Assembly: GCA_021325555.1 (NCBI GenBank) | Contig: JAJPGY010000016.1 | Coordinates: 213,307-277,306, forward strand | Source of the DNA: Pseudomonadota bacterium | GTDB taxonomy: Bacteria; Cyanobacteriota; Vampirovibrionia; Obscuribacterales; Obscuribacteraceae | DNA: 64,000 bases | Reading direction: 5' to 3' | Notes under the pieces: model-generated | What the model was told of the DNA's origin: nothing | What the model saw: only the letters and a program-made list of their open reading frames with translations | The model's database searches: none | In this document: positions 29,350-48,478 of the stretch, in pieces | Numbering within the stretch: the first letter of the stretch is position 1 | Layout: each line of letters starts with the position of its first letter | Position numbers and translations under genes: made by a program

Positions 29350-29376
29350 CCACCTCTTACTGACACGACTCACCGA

Positions 29377-40527
<11,151 letters not shown>

Positions 40528-40556
40528 ATGAGGCCTCCACGTCGCTAGTAGTAATT

Positions 40557-40565
40557 GGGGGGGGG
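40557..40565 (+). repeat. Nine-G homopolymer upstream of the second giant gene
   Basis: A run of nine Gs (nine Cs on the coding strand of the minus gene) lies 30 to 38 bases upstream of the ATG at 40527. It falls in the 5' untranslated or promoter-proximal region, or inside the coding frame if translation begins at the in-frame ATG at 40578. Runs of this length are typical slippage sites. Confidence 0.9.
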
Positions 40566-40578
40566 TTTCCAATTCCAT

Positions 40579-40592
40579 GCCCCGCGCGGGGC
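40579..40592. promoter_or_regulatory. Perfect 14-base palindrome in the divergent region
   Basis: GCCCCGCGCGGGGC is perfectly self-complementary. It lies between the second giant gene (minus) and the gene starting at 40858 (plus), next to the G9 tract. It may be an operator or a short hairpin. The rest of 40593-40857 holds no gene; a TATAAT at 40652-40657 lies on the plus strand but has no good -35. Confidence 0.35.
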
Positions 40593-40857
40593 GCGAATAT
40601 ATCGCATGAGTATTTGTTTATCGATTAATTTCAGCCAACATTTTTGCTACTTATAATCGACAGCGGCTTGATCCGGCTGCCCACGATTGCGGGGGCGGGT
40701 TTGACCTTGGGAAGACTACGTATTTTCCCCATTTACAGCGCGGCGCCCCACACGTAATCTCTAGCCTGGTCGGTAATCCCTTTCATTCGACACGGCATGG
40801 CGGCTCCAGGAGCCACCCACCGGTTTACTAAGGGCGCTATGCCCGGGCTGAAAAACA

Positions 40858-41742
40858 ATGGGCTTGTTAGGAGACATAGGCAACTTCTTTTCCGGCGCCG
40901 CCAACGACGTTAAAGCCGGCGCGGAGGATCTGGCGCACGGTGCGGAGGACGTCGGCGGCACGCTCCTGCACGAGACGCAGGTATTCGGGCAAGGTGCTCT
41001 CTACGGGCTCGTGCAACAACCGATCGACGGCGTGGAGCAGCTCGTCGATCACGTAAGCAAACCGTTGTTCGGCACCGAGCTGCCGAACCTGCACATCATC
41101 GACGCGCCGAAGGTAAAGCCGGGATCCTTCGACTCCTGGGTGGCCGGAGCCGGCGAGCTCACGGGCATGGCCGGAACATTTTTCCTCGGCGGTCAGGCTG
41201 TCGAAGCCATAGGGCTCGCCGGCAAGGTCGGGGAGCTCGGCGGCCTGGCCGATCGTCTGCCCCTTTCCGCCAGGTTTATAGCCCCGGCCGAAGCGGCCAT
41301 CCCGAAAGCGATCGGCGGGGCGGCGTTTGGATTCTTCCTGCGCCCGACCAACAACAAGGAGGGCGGCGACTTCTGGAAGAGCCGCATCCTCAATGCCATC
41401 GGCTTCGGGGTCGGCAACGGCGCCACGCCCTTTATCAAGGACGCCTTCGGTTCCTTTTTCGGCAGCAAGCTTGAGACCAGGATAGCCTCCTTCGCCCAGA
41501 AAGAGCTCAAGCTGATGCACGTGAGCGACCAGGTCGCCGGCGGCATTGCCGGCGGTGTGGGCACGGTGGCTCAGGACGCCGCCAAGCTGGGGCCGCTTGC
41601 CACGGGCGACGCGACCTCCGCGAGGGGGACCGCCACCGCTTACACAAGCACGCGCCTCGGCGCGTTCCTGTCCACGGCTGACCGCACGCTCAGCCACCTG
41701 AGCGGCAAGCCTCGAACCTACGCCGTCAGGCTGGGCGGCTAG
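40858..41742 (+). CDS. Unknown protein with glycine-zipper-like hydrophobic segments
   Basis: A 294-residue protein beginning MGLLGDIGNFFSGAANDVKA, with an amphipathic Ala/Gly/Glu-rich helix, then hydrophobic Gly-rich stretches (GELTGMAGTFFLGG, AIGGAAFGFFL, VAGGIAGGVGTVAQDAA). There is no signal peptide. The general style, with Gly-rich hydrophobic segments in an otherwise soluble protein, resembles the N-terminal trafficking parts of polymorphic toxins, as in the gene at 50853-52088, but I found no toxin domain. The start lacks a good ribosome site. Its stop codon shares the CTAG at 41739-41742 with the convergent ric gene. Function unknown. Confidence 0.65.
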   Translation: MGLLGDIGNFFSGAANDVKAGAEDLAHGAEDVGGTLLHETQVFGQGALYGLVQQPIDGVEQLVDHVSKPLFGTELPNLHIIDAPKVKPGSFDSWVAGAGELTGMAGTFFLGGQAVEAIGLAGKVGELGGLADRLPLSARFIAPAEAAIPKAIGGAAFGFFLRPTNNKEGGDFWKSRILNAIGFGVGNGATPFIKDAFGSFFGSKLETRIASFAQKELKLMHVSDQVAGGIAGGVGTVAQDAAKLGPLATGDATSARGTATAYTSTRLGAFLSTADRTLSHLSGKPRTYAVRLGG

Positions 41743-42500
41743 TGTTGACAGGTTGAGGGAGCAGTTTTCTGGAACTTGCCCAGCGCGCGCGGGAACAGAA
41801 TGTTGTTCTCCTTGTGCACGTGGCGGAACATCTCGCGATTGATCTCATCCAGTGAGTCGAGAAGCACCCTGAAGCTGTTGCAAGCGTCGGGAGGCGGCGT
41901 GTAGCCATTGGTGAGCTGGCTCATCGCCTCCAGGGCTTCGCCTGCTTCCTCGTGCTCCTGCATCATGATCGAGATCGGCGCCTGGATGCCGTTGCCGCCG
42001 CAGGGCGAAGTCTGCGGCTCGAGCTCCTGGCTCACGATCGCCGGGAAGAGCATCATCTCTTCTTTTTCCATGTGCAAGGCCATCTGGGCGTTGAAATGCC
42101 GGTAGATGTTCAGCAGTTTGACCATCTCCGGATGGTTCTCGCCGTGGACACGCGCCACCTTCTCAGCGAGCTCCCTCACCCTGGGCATCTCTCTGCGCAA
42201 TGGCTCATGGTATTCCTCGACGATATGCTCGACCAGCTCCTTGAGCGTTGCCGTGGTCCAGTCCTTCTCTGCCGGGTCCTTTTGCTCGTCGGAGGCGATA
42301 AGCGCTTGCACCACCTCATCGACGTTGACGGATCTCCTTTGACAGCTCTCCTCCAGCGTCTTGCCGCCGCCGCAGCAATATTCGATTCCGAACCTCTCGA
42401 ACACGCGCGCGCGGGCCGGGCGCTCAGCAGCCAGTTGTCCTACCGGCATTTCCCTATAGTTGATGCTCACCTTTGTCTCCTCCGCATTTACCAGCGACAT
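41739..42500 (-). CDS. ric: Iron-sulfur cluster repair di-iron protein (Ric/ScdA/YtfE family)
   Basis: About 253 residues from ATG 42500, which has GGAG 8 bases upstream; the longer open frame above it is not needed. The N-terminal ScdA-type domain has the typical FGIEYCCGGGKTLEE motif (about residues 36-50). The rest is a hemerythrin-like helical domain with conserved His/Glu residues (EYHEPLRREM, VHGENHPEM, LHMEKEEMMLFP, EHEEAGEAL, RHVHKENNILFPRAL) that would hold the di-iron site. Family members restore Fe-S clusters damaged by nitric oxide or oxidants in the cytoplasm. The gene is divergent from the Rrf2 regulator at 42799, with nnrS just beyond, a layout that supports NO-responsive control. 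Confidence 0.95.
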   Translation of the reverse strand: MSLVNAEETKVSINYREMPVGQLAAERPARARVFERFGIEYCCGGGKTLEESCQRRSVNVDEVVQALIASDEQKDPAEKDWTTATLKELVEHIVEEYHEPLRREMPRVRELAEKVARVHGENHPEMVKLLNIYRHFNAQMALHMEKEEMMLFPAIVSQELEPQTSPCGGNGIQAPISIMMQEHEEAGEALEAMSQLTNGYTPPPDACNSFRVLLDSLDEINREMFRHVHKENNILFPRALGKFQKTAPSTCQH

Positions 42501-42726
42501 AGCCCAGCTCCGGCCGTTCACAAGCCTCTTTGGGATATGTGGATCTGCAAATCCAGTTTGCCCGAAAATCCGCCCCTGTTTCATCATCCTTTCGGATGAA
42601 CATGCCAGCGCAAGCCGAAACGGCACCGACAGCATCACGCGCCGCACCGTCCCCTCGATCATTGCCCGCCCGGCAGGCCCAGACGAAGATTTGTGCCCCA
42701 GATCAGCCTCAAGGATGATCAGAAAA

Positions 42727-42755
42727 TCGACGCCGGGGGCTAAAGTGGATATAAA
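42727..42755 (+). promoter_or_regulatory. Candidate promoter of the Rrf2 gene
   Basis: TCGACG (42727-42732) and TATAAA (42750-42755) are separated by 17 bases, 44 bases upstream of the regulator start. The remaining intergenic sequence from 42501 has no gene and would hold the divergent ric promoter. Confidence 0.35.
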
Positions 42756-42798
42756 GGTCCAGAAATCTGCAGTCCTCAATGGGAGACACAGTGAGCCG

Positions 42799-43245
42799 AT
42801 GATTTCTCAAACCGCGGAATACGCCCTGCGAGCCGTCGTCTTTCTGGCGATGAACCCGGACCGGGCATTTACCACACAGCAGATTTCCAGAGGAACGAGA
42901 GTGCCGGCCCCCTATCTGTCCAAGGTGCTGCAGTCCGTTGTGCGAGCCGGCCTTGTGCATTCGTCGAGGGGCATAGGCGGCGGATTTCTGCTCGCTAAAC
43001 CGGCAGACGTGATAAGCATCCTCTCCGTGGTCCAGGCAGTCGATCCCATACAGCGAATACGAGAGTGCCCTCTCGGCATTCCCAGCCATGGAGCCAATCT
43101 TTGCGCTTTGCACAAGCGGCTGGACGACGCCAGCGCCCTCATGGAAAAAGTATTCGATGACACCACGATTACGGAGTTGCTCTCTCACCCGACCCGCTCC
43201 ACGCCGTTGTGCGACGGGCCACCGAAGACGGTCTCGACCGAATGA
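42799..43245 (+). CDS. Rrf2-family transcriptional regulator
   Basis: 148 residues from ATG 42799; the frame is open further upstream, but MISQTAEYALRAVVFLA is the canonical Rrf2 start. The winged-helix domain (about residues 1-80) includes TTQQISRGTRVPAPYLSKVL and the wing RGIGGGFLLAKPA. The C-terminal part has two cysteines, in RECPLG and LCALHKRLDDA; the middle cysteine of the usual three-Cys Fe-S motif is replaced in GIPSHGAN, where a His could act as ligand. Rrf2 proteins such as NsrR and IscR sense NO or Fe-S status. The position between ric and nnrS suggests an NsrR-like role. nnrS starts 37 bases downstream, so the two are probably one transcript. Confidence 0.92.
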   Translation: MISQTAEYALRAVVFLAMNPDRAFTTQQISRGTRVPAPYLSKVLQSVVRAGLVHSSRGIGGGFLLAKPADVISILSVVQAVDPIQRIRECPLGIPSHGANLCALHKRLDDASALMEKVFDDTTITELLSHPTRSTPLCDGPPKTVSTE

Positions 43246-43282
43246 CCTGCCCGCACGCTTCTAAACAAAAAGGAACCCATGC

Positions 43283-44626
43283 ATGAGTCAATCACCCGCC
43301 AATCTTCATCCCGGTCAGAGCGAGGGACAGCCGCTCCCGGCCTCCTTCGTGCGCGAACAGTTGCTGATTCGCCTGCTTATGACCTTCATCGCCACCGGGC
43401 TTTTCTTCATGCTGGTGCCCGGCACCTTTCTCGGCGTCTGGAACCTCTTCGCCATAAGCGGCAAACATTCGCCCGGCGCGATTTCCGCCGCATGGATTCA
43501 AGCTCACGGGCACGCGCAGCTGTTCGGCTGGATCGGCACTTTCATTCTCGGCATCGGCTTTTATTCCGTTCCCAACCTTCGCAAGGTTGCCGGATATCAC
43601 TTCAAGGAAGGCTGGCTCATCTGGGCATTCTGGACCCTGGGGGTGGCATTGCACTGGTTCGCGGACGTGTATCTCTGGAACTGGAAGGCGCTCCTTCCGT
43701 TGTCGGGCGTCCTGGAGCTCGCCGCCGTCATCCTCTTTATCGATCTGTCTTATCGCGGTCAGAAGATTGAGCGCACGACAAAGGGCAAAATCGAGCCCTG
43801 GACCATCGGTGTGCTGGCTGGAACCGCCGGTCTTTTGCTGGCAATCCTCTTCAACACGATCGAGTCTTTCATCGTGGCCCGGCAGGAAGCAACGCCGGCA
43901 TTTCCCGCCGCTCCCGACGGCGCCCTGCTGTTCTTAGCCACCTGGGCGTTCCCGGTGCCCATCGCCTGGGGGCTCACCGCCCGCTGGATGCCACCCCTTC
44001 TGGGGATTAAGCCCACGCGCCCGCGCCTCTTCTTAAGCGGCATCGCAGCCGACATGCTCGGCGTAATCTGCGGGCTGGTCGGTCATCGCACAGCATCCGC
44101 GCTTCTCATTTTCTGCGGCACGCTGCTGGTTCCGATCGGGCTTCGCCTGTTCGAGCCGACCATCAAGGAGGCAAAAACAGCGGGAGTCCATCCTTCCTTT
44201 CCTTTTTTTATGCGCCTGCCCTACGCGTGGCTGATAGCGGCTGCGGCGCTGGATGTCTGGGCGGCTTTGATTCACGACTCTCTGGGAATTGGCGGCGCTT
44301 CCAGGCACGCCATGACCGTGGGTTTCATCGCCACCCTGGTGTTTACGGTGGCGCCACGCATGCTGCCGGCCTTCATGGGCAGAAAAGGACTTTTCAGCCC
44401 AGGGCTCATGGCGGCTTCACTCTTTATCTTGAGCACCGGCTGCGCAATTCGCGTGCCGGCGGAGATACTCGGCTATCGCCACTACTGGGCATCGGCGTGG
44501 ACAGCGCTCCCCGTAAGCGCCAGCCTGGAGATGCTCGGGATAACGCTGTTTGCAATCAATATGATTGCCACCATCAGGCAGCCACCGCTGATGCCGCAGA
44601 TGGATCTGCGCCGGAGCAAGAAGTAG
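43283..44626 (+). CDS. nnrS: NnrS family heme/copper membrane protein
   Basis: 447 residues with about 12 predicted hydrophobic segments and the NnrS hallmark HGHAQLFGWIGTFILGIGFY near residue 75, whose His residues belong to the family's conserved core. The start ATG 43283 has AGGAA about 8 bases upstream. NnrS proteins are inner-membrane proteins that protect against nitrosative stress and are often controlled by NO-sensing regulators. It follows the Rrf2 regulator closely. No nitrite, NO or nitrous oxide reductase is present in the window, which favours defence rather than denitrification. Confidence 0.93.
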   Translation: MSQSPANLHPGQSEGQPLPASFVREQLLIRLLMTFIATGLFFMLVPGTFLGVWNLFAISGKHSPGAISAAWIQAHGHAQLFGWIGTFILGIGFYSVPNLRKVAGYHFKEGWLIWAFWTLGVALHWFADVYLWNWKALLPLSGVLELAAVILFIDLSYRGQKIERTTKGKIEPWTIGVLAGTAGLLLAILFNTIESFIVARQEATPAFPAAPDGALLFLATWAFPVPIAWGLTARWMPPLLGIKPTRPRLFLSGIAADMLGVICGLVGHRTASALLIFCGTLLVPIGLRLFEPTIKEAKTAGVHPSFPFFMRLPYAWLIAAAALDVWAALIHDSLGIGGASRHAMTVGFIATLVFTVAPRMLPAFMGRKGLFSPGLMAASLFILSTGCAIRVPAEILGYRHYWASAWTALPVSASLEMLGITLFAINMIATIRQPPLMPQMDLRRSKK

Positions 44627-44634
44627 AGCCCGCG

Positions 44635-45135
44635 CTATCGCCGCGTAAGTTTCGAGATCATCGCCTCGAATTCCGGCCACTTTGCCGCCAGCTCCGCGCG
44701 GTCGCCCTCGCGGAAGTCGGCAAAGTCGAAACCAGGAGATACGGTGGCCCCCATGAGCGCGAAGCTGCCACCGTCGATCAAGCGTGCCCCCTGCCAGACA
44801 CCGTGCGGGACCAGCGCCTGCGGCTGGTGTCCTGCCAGCGCATCGGAGCCAAGACGCCTGACCTCACCGGAGCCGTCAGGATAAAGAAGCAACTGCTCGA
44901 CCGGATCGCCCAGATAGAAATGGAAGATCTCGTCGGACTGCACCAGGTGCATGCAGGAGAACGTATCGGCGGTAAGCAGGTAATAGATGGCCGTCCCGGT
45001 CGAGCGGTCCCCCCTGTACCTGGCAGGTAGCTCGCTCTGCCGGATCATGTCCGTCCCCCGGTAGGTCTGCCGGTAATACCCGCCTTCCGGATGAGGTTGC
45101 AGCCCCAGCTTCCTTATCAGGGCCTGGACATCCAT
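44635..45135 (-). CDS. DUF985 cupin family protein
   Basis: 166 residues covering the whole DUF985 cupin fold: KLGLQPHPEGGYYRQTYR near the N-terminus, IYYLLTADTFSCMHLVQSDEIFHFYLGDPV in two stretches, and VPHGVWQGARL, then a final GATVSPGFDFADF element. The family resembles RmlC-like cupins; enzymatic roles are unproven for most members. It ends 8 bases from the convergent nnrS end and begins 4 bases after the stop of the DUF2934 gene, so those two form an operon. Confidence 0.93.
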   Translation of the reverse strand: MDVQALIRKLGLQPHPEGGYYRQTYRGTDMIRQSELPARYRGDRSTGTAIYYLLTADTFSCMHLVQSDEIFHFYLGDPVEQLLLYPDGSGEVRRLGSDALAGHQPQALVPHGVWQGARLIDGGSFALMGATVSPGFDFADFREGDRAELAAKWPEFEAMISKLTRR

Positions 45136-45139
45136 GCGT

Positions 45140-45379
45140 CTAAACGCCGGTCAACTCTCGTTCTGCTTGAAGCCAGTCCTGGACATCGGAGCCGTGCGTG
45201 CCACCACGCTGTTGCCACAGTTGGTACGCCCGTTCCATTATTTGTTGTGTTGAAACAGCTTGCGGCTTCCTGGTGCTGCGCGCGGCCGGTGCCGATGCCG
45301 GTGCCGGCCTCGGCTGTTTAGAAACGCGTGTCTCGGTGTTCTTTGTAACGGTAGTCGTCTCTTTCTTTGCTCTAGCCAT
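45140..45379 (-). CDS. DUF2934 domain protein
   Basis: 79 residues. The N-terminal half is basic and low-complexity (Lys, Thr, Pro, Ala). The C-terminal half is the short DUF2934 motif: IMERAYQLWQQRGGTHGSDV then DWLQAEREL. The family has no established function. The ATG has an excellent GGGAGGTGG upstream. It is followed 4 bases later by the cupin gene. Confidence 0.88.
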   Translation of the reverse strand: MARAKKETTTVTKNTETRVSKQPRPAPASAPAARSTRKPQAVSTQQIMERAYQLWQQRGGTHGSDVQDWLQAERELTGV

Positions 45380-45906
45380 AAGCCCACCTCCCTGTGTCTG
45401 CAGGCACGAACGGCAAAAGTAACGCCGCGTCCCCGACAGCGACTGCTAACCGTTGCCCCATAACGAGGGGCGACGTCACGATCTTCTCATGCCGGTGCCG
45501 ACTTTTGCCCATCGTCACCCGGCATCGTAACAATAAAGGGTCCGGAGCGTCTGACCCGGGGCCGGGATCATTTGATACAACTTCATCGCACCGAATGTTT
45601 CCTAATAATAAGCTGGCATCTTCTTCGCAATTGGCATGAGCACTGCGCTTTGCTTGCGACTGCAAATCCCTCATCCCAACGACCGATGTGGCGCCACCTT
45701 CCGGATGATACGGTGTCTGTGCCGAATGCGCAGATGGGTCCGGTTGGCTCCTGACCCGCGCCGCGGCCTTTCGCTTCGCCAGGACGCGGCGACACGGTTG
45801 CGCGCGTTTTTGTCGCGCGCGCTCCTGCGGGCCGCGTGCACAGCGAGGTTTCGTCGGCTGCTCGCCTTCACCAGAAAGAGCTTTCACGAAAGGCTCAGAA
45901 GGGATT
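45380..45906. other. Gene-free divergent region
   Basis: Between the DUF2934 gene (minus) and the broken TPR gene (plus) lie 527 bases without a convincing gene. Open frames here have no recognisable domain or ribosome site. The stretch must hold two divergent promoters. A possible minus-strand pair is TTGCGA and TATTAG near 45607-45635, but it is weak. Confidence 0.5.
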
Positions 45907-46543
45907 ATGAGACCTCAAGTTCTATCGAGGCGAGTCCTGACAGGGCTTGCAATCGTGTGCGCTGCCATTCTTTACGGAACTGGCGCCTGCGCTGCCGACA
46001 AGTACTACGGGCGGGTCTCCGGCGCACCAAAGGCGGTGCACCCGGCCGGTGAAGAGCTGTTCACGATACAGGCCGACGCCGGAGGGTTCAGCGCGCTGGG
46101 ACGGACCTTGATAGTGGAGCGCAACCCGGTGGCGGCGGAGACATTCTTCCGCAACGCCATCGCCATGGGTCCGCAAAACTCGCGCCGTCTGCGGTCTCGG
46201 GCTGTCGCTGCTCCAGCAGGACAGGGTCGAGCCGGCGATCAGCGCCCTCGACATGGCACGCTCGCTGGAGCCCGACTATGCCCTGGTCTATATTGCTCTC
46301 GGGCAAGCGCTCGAGACCCAGGGACGGGCAGTGGCGGCGATCCAGCAATATCAGGAGGCGGCGCTATTGCAACCGGACAATCGGGAGCCTTACCTGTCGA
46401 TCGCCGATATCCGTGAAGATCGCAACGACATCGGTAAGTCTGTCGCCGGGCTGACACCGGCAGTCATGCAGATTCCGGACAGCCAGTACCTCATCCTGCG
46501 CAGAAAAGACCAGCTCACCTGGCGCTTGCGCAGACCGTATTGA
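45907..46543 (+). pseudogene. Secreted TPR protein broken by a frameshift
   Basis: The first part has a signal peptide (MRPQVLSRRVLTGLAIVCAA to about residue 30) with a good AAGGG ribosome site, and runs into a TPR helix AETFFRNAIAMGPQ. The frame then changes: from about 46180 the +1 frame continues the TPR with GLGLSLLQQDRVEPAISALD, ARSLEPDYALVYIALGQALE and AAIQQYQEAALLQPDNREPY up to the stop at 46541-46543. Removing one A from the AAAA at 46175-46178 joins both halves as MGPQTRAVCGLG, a normal TPR turn. The intact product would be about 211 residues. It could be a real recent pseudogene or a sequencing error in a homopolymer. Confidence 0.85.
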
Positions 46544-46598
46544 GGAGGAACGAACCTGCTGCCTGCCTTGCCCGCAGCAGCAGGGGAAATGGACCCGG

Positions 46599-46631
46599 GG
46601 AGAGCGGCAAGCGCCGCTCTCCTCGCTTTTT
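46599..46631 (+). terminator. Strong Rho-independent terminator
   Basis: A perfect 10-base-pair stem (GGAGAGCGGC / GCCGCTCTCC, 46599-46608 and 46613-46622) with a 4-base AAGC loop is followed by TCGC and five Ts. It lies between the broken TPR gene (plus) and the convergent universal stress gene (minus). Confidence 0.85.
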
Positions 46632-46691
46632 AAGACATGCCTGTCCGGTCAAGCCACCCCGGGGGCGAGAGCGATTCGCTGCAGGCGCATT

Positions 46692-47645
46692 CTAAGAGCT
46701 GCGGCGTGTGCGCACGAGCTCGACCGAGCAGTTGGCGTTGTTCAGTACGGCCCGGGCGGTGCTGCCCAGGAAATGCTCGAGGATGCTCTTGTCCCGGTCG
46801 TGAGCGCCCAGGATGATCATGTCGGCTCCCCAGTCCTGGGCGATCTGGAGGATGAGGTTGCGCACGCTGCCCTCGAGCACGTGGTGCGGCACCTTGCCCT
46901 TGCCGAACTTTGCATCCAGCTTCCCCGCATAATCGGTGACCAGGGCCTCCGCCTGGGCCTTCTGGGCGGCATAAACTTTCCGGTGGTTCTCGTCAATTTC
47001 CGGATCCTTGAAAAACCGGGAATGGACCAGGCTTTTTGGCTCCCGCACTACAGAGAGGATCTGAAAAGTGCTGTTGGGAGCCCACGGGCGAGAAAGCACT
47101 TCGTCCAGCACCGCCCTGGAATTGGGCGAATCGTTCACCGCCACCAGGAAGCGCCGCTCTTCTTCAGGCGGCTGCTTCTTTCTTTCCTTCATGTCGATCG
47201 ACGCGGTGTTGATGAAATTGATGACCTGCACCGAGCATGGTGCATGGTTGACCACCGAAGTCGTCACGCCTCCCAACCAGTTCTCGTTGTAGCCGGAGGT
47301 GCCGTGGGATCCCATGACAATCATGTCCGCCGGCCAGGTCCTGGCTTCCTGGACAATGACATCGGCCGGCGGGCCCTCCTTCAACAGGGTCGTAACCCTG
47401 GCAGCGCCGAACTTCTGAGAGATCTTTTCCTTCGCCTCCTGGAGCACCTTGGCAATGTCGACCTCGAGCGCCCTATAAGCCTGTTCAGACATACGGTTGA
47501 TCGCCGTCAGCCCCGGCACCTCGTGCAGGCGCGGTGCAACGGTCAATATCCTGACCTCGGAATCCGGCGGCCACGCCATCGTCAAAAACATCTCCACCGC
47601 GTTATCGGAATGGTAGGAACCATCAATCGTCAGCAGTATTTTCAT
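46692..47645 (-). CDS. Tandem universal stress protein (two UspA domains)
   Basis: About 317 residues from ATG 47645 (MKILLTIDGS); the open frame begins ten codons earlier. Two UspA domains are fused. The first (about 1-145) ends with the nucleotide-binding type motif GSHGTSGYNENWLGG followed by VNHAPCSVQVI. The second (about 160-317) starts FLVAVNDSPNS and has GAHDRDKSILEHFLGSTA then NNANCSVELV. Both keep the G-x2-G or G-x-x-x-type ATP loop in modified form; the second has D instead of the first loop Gly. The protein is cytoplasmic, and family members support stress survival. A 32-residue Lys/Glu-rich linker joins the domains. Confidence 0.93.
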   Translation of the reverse strand: MKILLTIDGSYHSDNAVEMFLTMAWPPDSEVRILTVAPRLHEVPGLTAINRMSEQAYRALEVDIAKVLQEAKEKISQKFGAARVTTLLKEGPPADVIVQEARTWPADMIVMGSHGTSGYNENWLGGVTTSVVNHAPCSVQVINFINTASIDMKERKKQPPEEERRFLVAVNDSPNSRAVLDEVLSRPWAPNSTFQILSVVREPKSLVHSRFFKDPEIDENHRKVYAAQKAQAEALVTDYAGKLDAKFGKGKVPHHVLEGSVRNLILQIAQDWGADMIILGAHDRDKSILEHFLGSTARAVLNNANCSVELVRTRRSS

Positions 47646-47778
47646 GAGAAGCGTCCCAGACCAGAAAATCGACATGGCAGATTATACTTCGCCCGCGCCG
47701 CCGCTCCCAGACATTCGCAGCCAGCAGCAGCCAGGCGGGCGCTTCCAGAGCAGAACGCCTCTGCGTCGGCTGCCGCGG

Positions 47779-48384
47779 CTACGGCTCGACGGACAGGAAC
47801 ATGGCTCGCTCCTCTTTGCGGCGCGCGATCAGCCCGGCGAGGACATGGGCATGACCATGACTGTGTCCGTGACCGGCGACCCAGTGGTGGAACTCCTGCC
47901 CCGCCCCGACAAAATCGTCTCGGTTCACCTTTTTCAGCAGCTCGGAGTGCTCGAACCTCGTCTGCCCGATGTTGTAGCAGAAGCTGACGAGCGCATCGAA
48001 TTGCGGTTGCGTCAGCGGCACCTTGACCAGCTCTTTGACTTGCAGCTCGGCATTGCGCACGTCCCCGCGAAGCAGTTGATTGGCCTTTGCCTCGGTGATT
48101 CCGTGGGAAAAGTTCTCCCCCGGGCGCAGGTGGTGCCCGTAACCGATGGCCATCTCGCCTCCGAAATCTTTGTATTCCGTGAGCTTGAGGTGCTCATAGC
48201 GCTTGATCATCTCCAGCCCCCCGGCAGACAGCCGCAGGTTTCGGTTCTCCGGGCAGCCGGCCCGCTCATGCGTCTCTCGCCTGTGCATACCGCCCATGGC
48301 GTCGTGGATGGTCAGGCCGCACTCGCCATCTTCTTGCCCACCCTTGCCACGTTCAGGTTTTTCGGAACAGTCACCGCCGGCCAT
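47779..48384 (-). CDS. GH24 (T4-type) lysozyme with His-rich insertion
   Basis: About 201 residues from ATG 48384, which has AGGAGA 6 bases upstream. Residues 1-50 are polar with no signal peptide. The GH24 domain follows: RLSAGGLEMIKRYEHLKL with the putative catalytic Glu64, then YKDFGGEMAIGYGHH with Asp73. The usual catalytic-triad Thr before IGYGH is Ala here. Later ITEAKANQLL and FDALVSFCYNIG are typical. The C-terminal part has FHHWVAGHGHSHGHAHVLAG where family members have a shorter W...GG..L..GL loop, i.e. an insertion with several His. This could be a prophage-derived or competition lysozyme; no other phage gene is adjacent. Confidence 0.88.
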   Translation of the reverse strand: MAGGDCSEKPERGKGGQEDGECGLTIHDAMGGMHRRETHERAGCPENRNLRLSAGGLEMIKRYEHLKLTEYKDFGGEMAIGYGHHLRPGENFSHGITEAKANQLLRGDVRNAELQVKELVKVPLTQPQFDALVSFCYNIGQTRFEHSELLKKVNRDDFVGAGQEFHHWVAGHGHSHGHAHVLAGLIARRKEERAMFLSVEP

Positions 48385-48478
48385 AAGCAATCTCCTGGCA
48401 GCCGCTTACTAGTTTAGGCCACCTTTCAATAGTCGGGCAATGGCCTGGCTTCACCCGAGCATGGAACCTTCCAAACTA

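Noticed and set aside
45372..45887. Minus-strand frame of 171 codons upstream of the DUF2934 gene
   Set aside because: Arg/Pro/Ala-rich product with no domain or ribosome site, overlapping the DUF2934 start; treated as non-coding.
46773..47987. Plus-strand frame of 404 codons opposite the universal stress protein and lysozyme genes
   Set aside because: Antisense of two clear protein families; His/Arg-rich and without domain.
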